Shown here: piece after piece, positions 29,701 to 37,584 of the stretch
Layout: each line of letters starts with the position of its first letter
Numbering within the stretch: position 1 is the first letter of the stretch
Source: Mesorhizobium plurifarium
Lineage (GTDB): Bacteria > Pseudomonadota > Alphaproteobacteria > Rhizobiales > Rhizobiaceae
DNA length: 48,552 bases
Reading direction: 5' to 3'
NCBI GenBank assembly: GCA_000824785.1
Contig: CCNB01000004.1
Location: 1-48,552, forward strand
The notes under the pieces: generated by a model
Seen by the model: only the letters and a program-made list of their open reading frames with translations
Database searches by the model: none
Told to the model about the DNA's origin: nothing
Translations under genes and position numbers: made by a program

Positions 29701-30148
29701 CTGGGTGCGCGACCTGCTGACCAACGCCTCGCGCGAGGAAGAACTGCGGCCGGCAGCGCCGGCGGAAGCGCCGCGCGCGACGCCCGCACAGCGCTCGCCG
29801 CTGCACGTGATGGAGTCGCTCAACTCGCTCTCCGTCGACATCGCGCGGGCCATCGACCATGACGCCTCGATCGAGCTCTGGAACCGCTACCGGCGCGGCG
29901 AGCGCGACGTGTTCACGCGCCGCCTCTATACGCTGAAGGGCCAGCAGACCTTCGACGAGATCCGCCGCAAGTATCAGGCCGAGGCGGAATTCCGCGCCGC
30001 GGTCGACCGCTACTGCGAGGATTTCGAGAAGCTGCTCAAGGATGTCTCGCGCAACGACCGCGACAACATCATGGCGCAGACCTATCTGACGTCCGACACC
30101 GGCAAGGTCTACACCATGCTGGCCCACGCCAGCGGCCGGCTGCACTGA
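23744..30148 (+). CDS. rgsE: Giant coiled-coil inner-membrane protein, probable growth pole ring protein (GPR/RgsE)
   Basis: A 2134-residue protein. Residues 1-110 are acidic, then proline-rich. Two membrane helices lie at about 131-153 and 174-195. Nearly all the rest is predicted coiled coil. Residues 537-1236 are an unbroken array of 36- and 29-residue repeats, and 1299-1523 a second array of 29- and 11-residue units. A proline-rich linker (about 1910-2010) leads to a conserved C-terminal domain (IELWNRYRRGERDVFTRRLY...). Size and layout match GPR of Agrobacterium (about 2115 residues), which forms a ring at the growing pole and is needed for polar growth and rod shape, and its Sinorhizobium counterpart RgsE. 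Function here is inferred from that match. The gene is monocistronic, with its own terminator. Confidence 0.85.
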   Translation: MAKKPTTTKSLDSDVAAELEKALDLDLAGDEGGLDMAASMEDLEAQISAAADELAREGRSQRAEPANNPQPASPQTAKAPAPKPAELRPVEPRNGQPAGFTPPAGFTPANDDRQKDYKTLLHSLNRRASSTVYWVIAFISLAWIAGAGGLANLLFGPDIWKIRTFDQFFARPELIGLAVAAIVPVILFWAFAAMIRRAQEMRIAAQSMTEVAFRLAEPENLAQDRVMMIGQAVRREVAAMGEGIERTLARAVELETLVHGEVSQLERSYSENEARIRSLVDGLGSEREAVVTHAERVRASIASAHETLRDEIGSASDIIRDSILNASTKLSMTINNSGDTLIDRINESSTSIFDSVESRLDSITDRLSTSGEAFASLLDTRIAKLTDTTDGLTRSLTDLLDDRTNGMVSLLGGAARTLNSEFEASLSGIERTLAERGQALISEFQTRAEALDTGTQKLNAALEARARQINETMVERAKEIAHAFAESKDTLSAMIDQGKTQIGADMADIISSTSSMLEARATDFAGRMEAARHVVSRSFDSDIQRLADARVGIEEAVENHSRALSESRERMAAAMQEDLAKFAEGRAAIDAAVTNQVQKLAEGRGLISRALEEDLRKVNESRAAIDASLGSHLEQIEEGRNRLSQALNEDSGRLVQARTMIDEMVAGHVGKLAEGRNILARALEADLGKLQDSRASIDGLVAGQVEKIAEGRAVLAKALETDIIGIRNLIETHSTKLAEDRGELSRALEGDLSGIRGLIDSHAGKLAEDRSLLSQTLEADLAKLAESRASIDGLVAGQVEKLAEGRDILKRALEADLNTIKGAIAGHSDKVLEDRAQLSKALEADLQAVSGAIADHQDRLAQDRSTLSKALQDDLQTVSGAIADHQNRLVQDRSVLSKSLEDDLAKLAESRSSIDGLVAGQVEKLAEGRDILKRALEADLNTIQGAIVDHSQKISDHRAELSRALDADMASASGLMQTHADQLSQNRATLSKALEDDLAKLAESRAGIDSLVSGQVEKLAEGRDILKRALEADLAKLAESRASIDGLVAGQVEKLAEGRDILTRALEADLAKLAESRAGIDGLVAGQVEKLAEGRDVLSRALEADLAKLAESRSGIDGLVAGQVEKLAEGRDILRRALEADLQKLTESRSEIDDIIAGHVGKLSEGRNMLAKALEDDLAKLGDARKDVDRSVSGHIDQIAARSSDISAAIAADVEKIEQAFSRQTGIIEERAGTMERALSTGVDNVRGVLEKTAVFVAGALRDKVMEVTSALHEQAGAAFSDADRKIAERAEQTSAALLARAEDIAQAFEAADRRLHERAQDTSNMLMARADDASNALMARAEETADKLSTRASEIANTFDTADQKLVARAVETAQSLAARAGDILRNFEGADERLSMRITESAEALAARASDLGRIFDAADQHLISRIAEGSEALSSRASEIARIFDDADSRLVSRIASSTSTIGEHADTIVGAFAATEQRVADRARQTGQELAVHAREIEQALAGADERLAASAAAAASRVEDQVASVESRLAHTAETMGQKLNEQVSSAEAQLISRANVIAETFTAVGQHIGQSTNEAAKTIGANTRELNTMLAARSAEMAKILDETAKPLVERFAQGGSELQRSMEEVTERAAEKLRSENTNLVNALASRTAETLSAVEGARSSLSDSVADLIGRMTTSSAQLGQLIEQAAVNLGQVEERLSGSTQSFATTTEKAAQTFASSARLVDSNTTRLTDLSSATLREVASIATKFDEHSRLLSSASNLLSSAQSNLEHTLERQSSLEDLAVGLVKKSEDLEKVMRSFESLVGQTMQTAEGRTMESAEKIRTAIAEVVDSATRRFADATEEMRRTAGSIKSELDLTRAELKKGVIEMPEEAKESTSAIRRAVAEQINALKELSDIVAKSGRSGSSEQGEPRGPRPAPQAPARAAEPPLRRPAPQPQPQPTARAPQAPLAETTLRGTLDLERPAEAPRRENGKTPQGGWVRDLLTNASREEELRPAAPAEAPRATPAQRSPLHVMESLNSLSVDIARAIDHDASIELWNRYRRGERDVFTRRLYTLKGQQTFDEIRRKYQAEAEFRAAVDRYCEDFEKLLKDVSRNDRDNIMAQTYLTSDTGKVYTMLAHASGRLH
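25352..27451 (+). repeat. In-frame 108- and 87-base repeat array in the growth-pole-ring gene
   Basis: Thirteen 108-base (36-residue) and eight 87-base (29-residue) units run without a gap: 13 x 108 + 8 x 87 = 2100 bases. The order is five long, two short, one long, three short, one long, two short, six long, one short (degenerate). The typical long unit begins RALEADLAKLAESR and ends VEKLAEGRDIL. The short unit lacks seven residues equivalent to AKLAESR. The copies at about 26730-27240 are the most alike at DNA level. Confidence 0.9.
27638..28312 (+). repeat. Second in-frame array: 29-residue units with two 11-residue insertions
   Basis: Seven 29-residue units of the type ARASEIARIFDDADSRL... 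occupy codons 1299-1523. After the first unit come two 11-residue partial units (MARADDASNAL, MARAEETADKL). 29 equals 11+11+7, so the units look like two hendecads plus a heptad. Confidence 0.85.
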
Positions 30149-30172
30149 CGCCGCCAAGCAGAACCGGAACTG

Positions 30173-30200
30173 AAAAAGGCGGGTCTCGACCCGCCTTTTT
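30173..30200. terminator. Bidirectional terminator after the growth-pole-ring gene
   Basis: A perfect 12-bp stem, AAAAAGGCGGGT-CTCG-ACCCGCCTTTTT, lies between two convergent genes, with A- and T-runs on opposite sides. Confidence 0.9.
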
Positions 30201-30236
30201 CACGCCCGTAATTTGATTGCCGGCTTGGCCAGCGCC

Positions 30237-30890
30237 TCAGATCGTCTGGTCCGTCCAGTGGACGATGTCCTTCGCCGCCTGGCCGAAGGCGCTGTCCAGC
30301 GCGCCGACATAAGCCGCATTGCCGCTGCCGGAGACCGGCGCGCTCGCGGTGAAGCTCTTCGAGGCGCGCACCTCGCCGTTGCGGTCGTTGAGGATGCGCA
30401 CGAACAGATCGACGTCGGCATGCTCGCCGCCATCGACGCGCACGTCGAAGGAACGCACCTCGACGATGATCTGGTAGTCGATCGCCAGTCCCTCGCCCGG
30501 CTTGCCGACGCCGGCAAAGCTGCCGGAGCGCTGGAAGGTTTCGGCCAGCCTCGCCTGCACGATCAGCGGCAGCCGGTCGGCCCATTGCGCGCCCTTCAGG
30601 AACTGGATCGAGCTGTCGGAAGGCCTGATGACGATGTTCTGGCTATCGAGCGCCTTGAGCGCCGATGGCTGGGCTATCAGGATCTGGCGACGGCTGTGGG
30701 CACGCACGTCGACCGACGGCGCGGACAATTCGAACGTGTCGAGCGGCGCCGGCTTGCCGCCCAGGGCCGCGCAGCCGGCAAGCGAAAGCACCAGCAACGC
30801 CGCCGCGGATGATCTGAAACTCCCCGCTACCACCCTGACCGACTTCACGCGCGATCCCCGTTGTCCCCGGATCCTACGATCAACCCGCAT
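30237..30890 (-). CDS. ABC-type transport auxiliary lipoprotein (MCE system)
   Basis: A 217-residue lipoprotein of the ABC-type transport auxiliary component family (PqiC-like). A lipobox LAGC ends at C40 after a hydrophobic segment. The mature domain has the family pattern: DTFELSAPSV, ILIAQPSALKALDSQNIVIR, QFLKGAQWADRLPLIVQARLAETFQ and YQIIVEVRSFDVR. It is probably anchored in the outer membrane or inner leaflet facing the periplasm and assists lipid transfer by the MCE protein encoded upstream. The start is uncertain: the ATG at 30890, or a GTG at 30848 that would give a signal peptide of more usual length. It is last in the MCE operon. Confidence 0.85.
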   Translation of the reverse strand: MRVDRRIRGQRGSRVKSVRVVAGSFRSSAAALLVLSLAGCAALGGKPAPLDTFELSAPSVDVRAHSRRQILIAQPSALKALDSQNIVIRPSDSSIQFLKGAQWADRLPLIVQARLAETFQRSGSFAGVGKPGEGLAIDYQIIVEVRSFDVRVDGGEHADVDLFVRILNDRNGEVRASKSFTASAPVSGSGNAAYVGALDSAFGQAAKDIVHWTDQTI

Positions 30891-30927
30891 TTGCGGTTCA
30901 TTTTCTTGGCGGTCGCGGCGGCCGAAG

Positions 30928-32301
30928 TCAACGCCGTGCCCTTCCGTCGAACTGTCGGACCTCGCCGTCGCCGCCGGACAGGATGCGCTGCGGATTGCGG
31001 CTGAGGTCGGTCACCGCCTCCTCGATGCGGTTGATCGAGCGGCGGCTGTCCTGCACCAGCGCCTCGACGTTCTGCAGACCCTGGCCGGAGAAGCGCGACA
31101 GGTTGTCGACGATGGTGCCGAGGCGGGAGTTCAGCGTGTCGGCCACCTGCTTGAAGGATTTCAACGTCGCCCTGGCATCGGCCATCACGCCGTTGGCCTC
31201 ACCGGAGCCAAGGAGATTGTCGACCTTGGCCAGGATGCCGTCGACGCGCACCGAGGCGTCGTTGAGGCGCTGCGCAAGCTGGCGGGCATTCTTGATCGTG
31301 TCATTGATGTCGTCGGAGCGGTTGGCGATCTTGTCGGTGACCTTGGCGATGTCGGAGGCCGCCTTGTCGGCGCTGACGCTGGCCTTCTGGATGTTGGCCA
31401 AAGCGGCCTTGACGTCGGCCGGATCGATGCCGTCGAGCACGCCGTTGACCTTGGCCAGTGTCCCTTGCGTCTGCTTGGCGAAATCGTTGATCGAGCCGAC
31501 CGCGGTGTTGACGTTGCCGATGACGGTGTCGAACTGCTTCGAGGTCTCCTTCAGGTTCGCCGTCACCGTGTCGACATTGGCCACGATGCTCTTGATCTGG
31601 TCCTTGTCGACGGAATTAAGCAGGCCTTCGGCGGCCTTCAGCGTGCTGTCGAGCCGGCCCGAGACATTCTTCAATTGATCCGAAAGCGAGCTCACCGCCG
31701 TCAGGAACTTGTCGATGCCGTCGGAATTCTTGGCCAGCGCATCCGAGAAGGTCTCGACATTCTTGACCGTCTGCGTCAGCGGGCCGCGAACGTCCTTGGT
31801 GAAGCCTTCGAGCTCGCTCAGCACCTTGTCGGCGCGCGTGAAGATGTTCTGCGCCGTCTGCAGAAGATTGGTGACCGCCGACGGATTGGCGGTTATCTCC
31901 GGGATCCGGCCCTCTTTCTCCGCCTCGTCGAGCAGCTTCGCTTCCTTGGGGTCGGCGCCGCGGAGCTCGATATTGGCCTGGCCAGTCAAGCCAGCCAAGC
32001 CGATATCGGCCTGTGTCGACTTGGTGATGGGCGTCATGCGGTCGATCTCGGTGTCGGCGATGGCCACCGTCGGATTGTCGACGTCGATATAGACCCGTTT
32101 GACGTCACCGACCTTGACGCCGTTGAACAGCACAAAGCTGCCGCGGCCGAGGCCTGAGGCCGAACCTGGAATGCGCACGCGCAGCATTGTCGTTTCGCCT
32201 CTGTCGCCGATCGCCGCGGTCCAATAGACGAAGGCGAAAGCCGCCAGGATCGCTCCCAGCGTGAAGATGCCGACAATAACGTAGTTGGCTCTTGTTTCCA
32301 T
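30928..32301 (-). CDS. MCE/MlaD-family lipid-binding protein
   Basis: A 457-residue protein with one N-terminal membrane helix (about 8-28) and one MCE domain (about 40-120: IPGSASGLGRGSFVLFNGVKVGDVKRV). A long helical tail rich in NxxDxF/LxxSDxL patterns follows. MCE proteins form hexameric rings or tubes that carry lipids across the periplasm. The helical tail is longer than in E. coli MlaD (about 180 residues) and could form a tube towards the outer membrane, as in other long MCE proteins. It sits 14 bases after the ATPase gene. Confidence 0.9.
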   Translation of the reverse strand: METRANYVIVGIFTLGAILAAFAFVYWTAAIGDRGETTMLRVRIPGSASGLGRGSFVLFNGVKVGDVKRVYIDVDNPTVAIADTEIDRMTPITKSTQADIGLAGLTGQANIELRGADPKEAKLLDEAEKEGRIPEITANPSAVTNLLQTAQNIFTRADKVLSELEGFTKDVRGPLTQTVKNVETFSDALAKNSDGIDKFLTAVSSLSDQLKNVSGRLDSTLKAAEGLLNSVDKDQIKSIVANVDTVTANLKETSKQFDTVIGNVNTAVGSINDFAKQTQGTLAKVNGVLDGIDPADVKAALANIQKASVSADKAASDIAKVTDKIANRSDDINDTIKNARQLAQRLNDASVRVDGILAKVDNLLGSGEANGVMADARATLKSFKQVADTLNSRLGTIVDNLSRFSGQGLQNVEALVQDSRRSINRIEEAVTDLSRNPQRILSGGDGEVRQFDGRARR

Positions 32302-32315
32302 CGACCCACTTATGG

Positions 32316-33128
32316 CTATGCGCGCGCCGCAAGATCAAGTTGCCGGGCGCGTTTTCCGCGGAAATAGGATTTCACCCACGGCTCCTCGCTCTGCAGCATG
32401 TCGTCGATCGTGCCTTCGACCAGCACCCGCTTCTTTCCGAGCACTGCGACGTGGTCGCAGGCGGTGAACAGCGTGTCGAGATCGTGCGTGACCATGTAGA
32501 CGGTCAGATCCATGGTGTCGCGCAGCTTGACGACAAGCTCGTCGAATTCGGCCGCGCTGATCGGATCGAGCCCCGATGTCGGCTCGTCGAGAAAGACGAT
32601 GTCGGGGTCGAGCGCCAAGGCGCGCGCCAGCGCGGCGCGCTTGGTCATGCCGCCGGACAGCTCGGAGGGAAATTTCTGTGCGGCGTCGGCCGGCAATCCG
32701 ACCAGCTCGATCTTGAGCATGGCGAGTTCGTCCATCAGCGCCCTGGGCAGGTCGAGATATTCGCGCATCGGCACCTGCACGTTTTCCAGCACGGTCAGCG
32801 CCGAAAACAGCGCGCCATGCTGGAAAAGGACGCCGAGCCGCATGTCGATGCGTAATCGGTCTGCGTCGCTTGCCTTGTCGACGTCGACGCCGAACAGTTT
32901 GATCGTCCCCGATTGCTTCGGCATCAGTCCCAATATCGTGCGCAACAGCACCGATTTGCCGGCGCCCGAAGCGCCGACGAAGCCGAGGATTTCCCCACGC
33001 TTGATGTCGAGCGAAAGCTTGTCGAGGATCAGCTTGTCGTCGATGGCGACGGTGACGTCGCGCACCGAAAGCACGATTTCATCGTCATTCGCGTCCTGCG
33101 CTGCCGTGGCGCCGTTGCCGTCCGCCAT
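32316..33128 (-). CDS. MlaF-type ABC ATPase of the MCE lipid transporter
   Basis: A 270-residue ABC ATPase. It has Walker A GASGAGKS, the signature ELSGGMTKRAALARAL, Walker B DIVFLDEPTSGLDPIS and the H-loop VTHDLDTL. The MTKR variant in the signature is characteristic of MlaF/Mkl ATPases that drive MCE transporters. It is encoded one base after the permease gene and would form the cytoplasmic motor of the complex. Confidence 0.93.
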   Translation of the reverse strand: MADGNGATAAQDANDDEIVLSVRDVTVAIDDKLILDKLSLDIKRGEILGFVGASGAGKSVLLRTILGLMPKQSGTIKLFGVDVDKASDADRLRIDMRLGVLFQHGALFSALTVLENVQVPMREYLDLPRALMDELAMLKIELVGLPADAAQKFPSELSGGMTKRAALARALALDPDIVFLDEPTSGLDPISAAEFDELVVKLRDTMDLTVYMVTHDLDTLFTACDHVAVLGKKRVLVEGTIDDMLQSEEPWVKSYFRGKRARQLDLAARA

Positions 33129-33129
33129 C

Positions 33130-34317
33130 TCAGAACCCGATCGCTGCGTAGAACATGGCGAAAAGCCCGTCGAGGATGATGACGACGAAGATCGACTTCA
33201 CCACCGACGCGGTCACGTGCAGGCCGAGCGATTCGGCGCTGCCGCCGACTTTCATGCCCTCGACCGATGCGATGATGCCGATGATCAGGGCCATGAACGG
33301 CGCCTTGATCAGGCCGGCGAAGATGGTGCTGAGATCGATGGCCACGCGCAGCCTGTCGATGAACGCTGCCGGCGGAATGTCGGAATAGAGCCAGGCGGCG
33401 ACGATGCCGCCGGCAAGGGCCGCGAAATTGGCGATGATGGTGAGGCAAGGCAGCCCGATCACCAGCGCGACGAGTCGCGGAAAGACCAGCACCCCGATCG
33501 GATTGAGGCCGATCACCTTCAGCGCGTCGACCTCCTCGCGCATCTTCATCGAGCCGATCTCGGCGGTGATGGCGCTGCCCGAACGTCCCGCGAGCATGAT
33601 CGCCGTCATCAGCACGCCGAGCTCGCGCAGGATGAGCACGCCGACGAGGTCGACGACGAAGATGTTGGCGCCGAAATAGCTGAGCTGATAGGCGCCCTGC
33701 TGGGCGACGATGGCGCCGACGATCGCCGACATCAGCACCACCACCGGTATGGCGCCGACGCCCATGCGGTCGATCTGGTTGAATATCGCGGCGGGATTGA
33801 CCGCGTGACCGCGTCCGAGCTTCATCTGCGCGCCGCGGATCGTGGCGCCGAGGATGTTCATCGAGGCCAGGAAGTCGTCGCGCATCTCGTAGACGCGGCG
33901 GCCGACCATTTCCAGAGCGCGCAGGATGATGTTGGGCGGGCCGGCCGATCCCGATTCGGGCTCGCGCCGCACCGCGTCGCCAACAGCGCCAAGCAGGATC
34001 GAGGCGATCTCGCTCTGGCCCTGCAAATGGACCTCGACGCCTTTCTTCTCGAAGGCGCTGGCCAGCCTGTCGATCAGCCAGGCGCCGGCCGTGTCCATCT
34101 TCTCGATGTGGGAGAGATCAAGCATCAGCTGTTTCGCGCCGCTTCTCTGCTCGATCTTGCGCATGTCGGCATCGACCGCCGCGACGGTGCGCGTCGTCCA
34201 CACGCCTGAAAAGGCGCAGCCGAGCACGTCACCTTCCTCGCCCACGGCAACGCGCGGCAGGTGCTCGGCGTCCTTGGCGGCCTCGCCGCTTGCGTCGCGT
34301 TTGCGGATGGTCAACAT
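33130..34317 (-). CDS. MlaE-type permease with N-terminal STAS domain
   Basis: A 395-residue fusion. Residues 1 to about 120 form a STAS domain (LMLDLSHIEKMDTAGAWLIDRL). The rest is an MlaE permease with about five or six helices and the conserved GRSGSAITAEIGSMKMREEVDALKVIGLNP and VVKSIFVVIILDGLF segments. In enterobacteria the STAS protein MlaB is separate and regulates the ATPase; here it is fused to the permease, as in many alphaproteobacteria. I chose the ATG at 34317. It is the first gene of the operon (permease, ATPase, MCE, lipoprotein). Confidence 0.92.
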   Translation of the reverse strand: MLTIRKRDASGEAAKDAEHLPRVAVGEEGDVLGCAFSGVWTTRTVAAVDADMRKIEQRSGAKQLMLDLSHIEKMDTAGAWLIDRLASAFEKKGVEVHLQGQSEIASILLGAVGDAVRREPESGSAGPPNIILRALEMVGRRVYEMRDDFLASMNILGATIRGAQMKLGRGHAVNPAAIFNQIDRMGVGAIPVVVLMSAIVGAIVAQQGAYQLSYFGANIFVVDLVGVLILRELGVLMTAIMLAGRSGSAITAEIGSMKMREEVDALKVIGLNPIGVLVFPRLVALVIGLPCLTIIANFAALAGGIVAAWLYSDIPPAAFIDRLRVAIDLSTIFAGLIKAPFMALIIGIIASVEGMKVGGSAESLGLHVTASVVKSIFVVIILDGLFAMFYAAIGF

Positions 34318-34394
34318 GGCGTCCTGTTTAGCGTGACGGGACTGGCGTGTCGATTTGCCGGCAGACCGGTGTCGCACAGCCGGAGAAGAAAATT

Positions 34395-35378
34395 ATGGTG
34401 CGTGTCATTTCGGTCGAAATGGAGCGATTCCCGATCGCCGGCACCTTCACCATCTCACGCGGATCCAAAACCGAGGCCGAAGTCATCACCGTAACGATCA
34501 CCGACAAGGGACGTTCCGGTCGCGGCGAGTGCGTGCCTTACAAGCGCTACGGCGAGACCATGGAGGGGGTGCGCGCGGCCATCGAGGCCATGCGCGATCC
34601 CATCATCGCCGGCATCGACCGGACCGCTCTGCTCGCGGCCATGCCCGCCGGCGCCGCGCGAAACGCCATCGACTGCGCGCTTTGGGACCTGGAAGCCAAG
34701 CTGACCGGCACATCCGTGGCGGCTACGATCGGCGCCGTTGCGGCCAGGCCGCTGGAAACCGCCTACACGCTGTCGCTCGCCGAGCCGGGGGCGATGGCGG
34801 CGCAGGCGCGTGCCAACGCCGCGCGGCCCTTGCTCAAGGTCAAGATCGGCGGCGACAACGACATGGCGAGGATCCGCGCGGTGACGCAAGCCGCTCCTCA
34901 AAGCCGTATCATCCTCGATGCCAATGAGGGCTGGACCGACGAAAATGTCGAGGCGAACCTTGCCTTCGCCGCGCAGCACGGCATCGCGCTCGTCGAGCAG
35001 CCGCTGCCGGCGGGCAAGGACGACATCCTGCGCCAGATCGCGCATCCGGTGCCGGTCTGCGCTGACGAAAGCGTGCATGCCGCAAAGGACCTCGACGCGC
35101 TGGTCGGCCTCTACGACGCCGTCAACATCAAGCTCGACAAGTCCGGCGGCCTGACGGAGGCGTTGAGATTGCGCAATCGAGCCCGCGATCTCGGCTTCGG
35201 CATCATGGTGGGCTGCATGGTCGGCACCTCGCTCGCCATGGCGCCGGCGGTGCTCCTGGCGCAGGACGCCGACTTCGTCGACCTCGACGGTCCGCTGCTG
35301 CTTGCGCATGATCGCGAGCCCGGCCTCGTCTACCGGGGATCGCTCGTTTCACCCCCTGACAGGGTGCTTTGGGGCTGA
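34395..35378 (+). CDS. Dipeptide epimerase (L-Ala-D/L-Glu epimerase type)
   Basis: A 327-residue enolase-superfamily enzyme. Catalytic lysines are in LLKVKIGG and NIKLDKSGG. Metal ligands are Asp in ILDANEGW, Glu in VEQPLP and Asp in CADES. The MERFPIAGTFTISRGSKTEAEVITV start is typical of the L-Ala-D/L-Glu epimerase group, which converts the murein dipeptide so it can be degraded. The start is an ATG with GGAGAAG nine bases upstream. Its 3' end overlaps the convergent MFS gene by 30 bases. It may work with the peptide uptake genes elsewhere in this window, but the two loci are 20 kb apart. Confidence 0.9.
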   Translation: MVRVISVEMERFPIAGTFTISRGSKTEAEVITVTITDKGRSGRGECVPYKRYGETMEGVRAAIEAMRDPIIAGIDRTALLAAMPAGAARNAIDCALWDLEAKLTGTSVAATIGAVAARPLETAYTLSLAEPGAMAAQARANAARPLLKVKIGGDNDMARIRAVTQAAPQSRIILDANEGWTDENVEANLAFAAQHGIALVEQPLPAGKDDILRQIAHPVPVCADESVHAAKDLDALVGLYDAVNIKLDKSGGLTEALRLRNRARDLGFGIMVGCMVGTSLAMAPAVLLAQDADFVDLDGPLLLAHDREPGLVYRGSLVSPPDRVLWG

Positions 35379-36563
35379 GCGGGAAGCGAGGCCTATCAGC
35401 ACCATGCCGATGATCGCGATGGGAATCATCGCCCAGAAACCGTCGACGCCCAGGCGGTCATAGAGCGGGCCGGACGCGAGCGTCACCGCCGCCATGAAGA
35501 AGCCGTTGAAGAAATAGGCGATGCCTTGCGCAGCACCCGTGCGCTCCTCGGAAACCCTCTCGCCGATCATCTTCTGCAGGCCGATCAACACCATCGCCAC
35601 CGAAACCGAATGCAGCGACTGGACGAGGAAGAAGCCCGCGACGCCAAGCCCAAGCGGCCAGACCAGTGGAAAGGCGATCCAGCGCACGATCGAGCCGATA
35701 CCGGCGATCACCATCACCCTGACCACCGAGGTGGAAGCAAAAATACGGTTGAAAAACAGGAACATGCAGACTTCGGACACCACGCCCCAGGCCCATAGCA
35801 GGCCAACGACGGAATCGCCGATGCCGATCGACTTCCAGTAGATCGACACGAAGCCGTAGAGGAAGGCGTGGCTGGCGGTGATGATGCCGACGCCGAGCGT
35901 GAAATAGAGGAAATATGCGTTGAAGAGGCTCGGCGCCTTATGCTGGATCTCGGTGGCTGACAGCGGCGAGGCCTTGCGAGGGCGCCCCATGCGCGGCGCC
36001 CATAGCCCCGCGGCCAGAGCCGCGCTGATCGCGATGAAGATGATGACCGGAACGGCCTGCGGACCCGTGGCCGAAAGGATGAAGCCGCCCACGACATTGG
36101 CGCCGAGATAGGAGATCGAGCCCCATTTTCGCATGGCGGTGTAATTGGAGCCGAAGCGCCGCACGCCCGATAGCGCCAGCGAATCGGCCATCGGCGAATG
36201 CGGCGTCCAGACGATCGTCAGCAAAAGCGACACGGCAAGCACGATGGCATAGGTGGCCGGCAGGAAGTAGCCCGCAGAGACGACCATCGAGGCCGCGACC
36301 AGTACGATGTAGACATTGGCGCGGTCTTTCGCCCGGTCGGCGAGCGCCGTCAGCATCGGCGTCGTCACCACGCGCAGGAACATCGGCGCCGCCAGGATGA
36401 CAGCGATCTGCTCTGCATGAAAGCCTTTCGCCTGCAGCCAGAGCGGAAAATAAGGCAGATGCGTGCCCTGCGACACGAACAAGGTCGCGAAGATCAGGCT
36501 CATGCGCAGTTCGAAATGGCTGGGCTTGACAAGTTGCTCGGGCGACAGGGGCGGCAGAGACAT
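35349..36563 (-). CDS. MFS transporter, HcaT-like (MFS_1_like)
   Basis: A 404-residue, 12-helix MFS protein. The opening LRMSLIFATLFVSQGTHLPYFPLWLQAKGF and the MRKWGSISYLGANVVGG segment are typical of the 3-phenylpropionate transporter (HcaT) and MFS_1_like group, whose substrates are mostly unknown. I chose the ATG at 36563; a TTG at 36575 adds four residues. The C-terminal ten codons overlap the convergent epimerase gene. A 190-base gap separates its start from the metallophosphoesterase gene and likely holds its promoter. Confidence 0.87.
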   Translation of the reverse strand: MSLPPLSPEQLVKPSHFELRMSLIFATLFVSQGTHLPYFPLWLQAKGFHAEQIAVILAAPMFLRVVTTPMLTALADRAKDRANVYIVLVAASMVVSAGYFLPATYAIVLAVSLLLTIVWTPHSPMADSLALSGVRRFGSNYTAMRKWGSISYLGANVVGGFILSATGPQAVPVIIFIAISAALAAGLWAPRMGRPRKASPLSATEIQHKAPSLFNAYFLYFTLGVGIITASHAFLYGFVSIYWKSIGIGDSVVGLLWAWGVVSEVCMFLFFNRIFASTSVVRVMVIAGIGSIVRWIAFPLVWPLGLGVAGFFLVQSLHSVSVAMVLIGLQKMIGERVSEERTGAAQGIAYFFNGFFMAAVTLASGPLYDRLGVDGFWAMIPIAIIGMVLIGLASRSAPKHPVRG

Positions 36564-36753
36564 GAATCGATCCAATTACGCTGCAATCGACGGCCTGCAA
36601 CGCGTTTCGATCCCTAACATGCGGCAAAGCGCGGCGGAACTGTCTGGACCAATCGATCAAGGGCAAAGCTGTTGACGAACGAGGCTCGGGAGCGCGGCCC
36701 GCTCAATGTCAACGCAACGAAAGGGTCAGGCTGAACCGGGGCGGCGGCGGCGT

Positions 36754-37584
36754 TCAGGCCGCTTGAGCCGCCCTGCCCTTGAGATCGACGAGGTCGACCG
36801 GCACCAGCACATCCTTGCCGGTCGAAGATTCGGGCAGCACATGCGCCCAGGTCAGGATCTCCATGCGGCCGTCGAAGTGCTCGACCACCGCCGTGCAGCT
36901 TTCCACCCAGTCGCCGGTGTTGATGTACTGCACATCGCCATAGCTTTCGATGGCGGCGTGATGGATGTGGCCGCAGATCACGCCGTCGACATGCGAGCGC
37001 CGCGCTTCTTCCGAAAGCACCGTCTGGAACGAACCGATGAAGTTCACAGCCTTCTTCACCTTGACCTTGGCCCAGGACGAGAACGACCAATAAGGCAGGC
37101 CGAGCAGGTGACGCAGCTTGGTCACCACCCGGTTGATCAGCATCGCCGTGTCATAGGCATAGTCGCCGAGATAGGCGAGCCAGCGCTGGTTGTGCACCAC
37201 CGTATCGAACTGGTCGCCATGGATGACCAGCAGGCGCCGGCCGGCCGCGGTCTCGTGGATGGCGCGGTCGGCGACGACGATACCGCCGAAATGCACGCCC
37301 TGGAACTGGCGTGCGAATTCGTCGTGATTGCCGGCGATATAGGTGATCGAAGCCCCCTTGCGCGCCTTGCGCAGCAGCTTCTGCACCACGTCGTTGTGGC
37401 TCTGCGGCCAGTGCCAGCTGCGCCGCAGCCGCCAGCCGTCGACGATATCGCCGACCAGATAGATGATCTCGGCATCGTGGTGACGCAGGAAATCGATCAG
37501 GAAATCAGCCTTGGCCGCCTTCGAGCCGAGATGCACGTCGGAAATGAACAGGGCGCGGAATGTGCGGGGCTCTGGGTTTGACAT
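36754..37584 (-). CDS. LpxH-like metallophosphoesterase (UDP-2,3-diacylglucosamine diphosphatase family)
   Basis: A 276-residue calcineurin-like phosphoesterase. Metal-binding motifs are in order: SDVHLG (D16, H18), VGDIVDGW, AGNHDE, VIHGDQFD and CGHIHHA. These and the WHWPQSHNDVVQ region match UDP-2,3-diacylglucosamine diphosphatase-type proteins of lipid A synthesis. Many alphaproteobacteria use LpxI for that step, so this one may hydrolyse a related substrate. The start is the ATG at 37584, directly after a GTG. It diverges from the SDR gene. Confidence 0.85.
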   Translation of the reverse strand: MSNPEPRTFRALFISDVHLGSKAAKADFLIDFLRHHDAEIIYLVGDIVDGWRLRRSWHWPQSHNDVVQKLLRKARKGASITYIAGNHDEFARQFQGVHFGGIVVADRAIHETAAGRRLLVIHGDQFDTVVHNQRWLAYLGDYAYDTAMLINRVVTKLRHLLGLPYWSFSSWAKVKVKKAVNFIGSFQTVLSEEARRSHVDGVICGHIHHAAIESYGDVQYINTGDWVESCTAVVEHFDGRMEILTWAHVLPESSTGKDVLVPVDLVDLKGRAAQAA

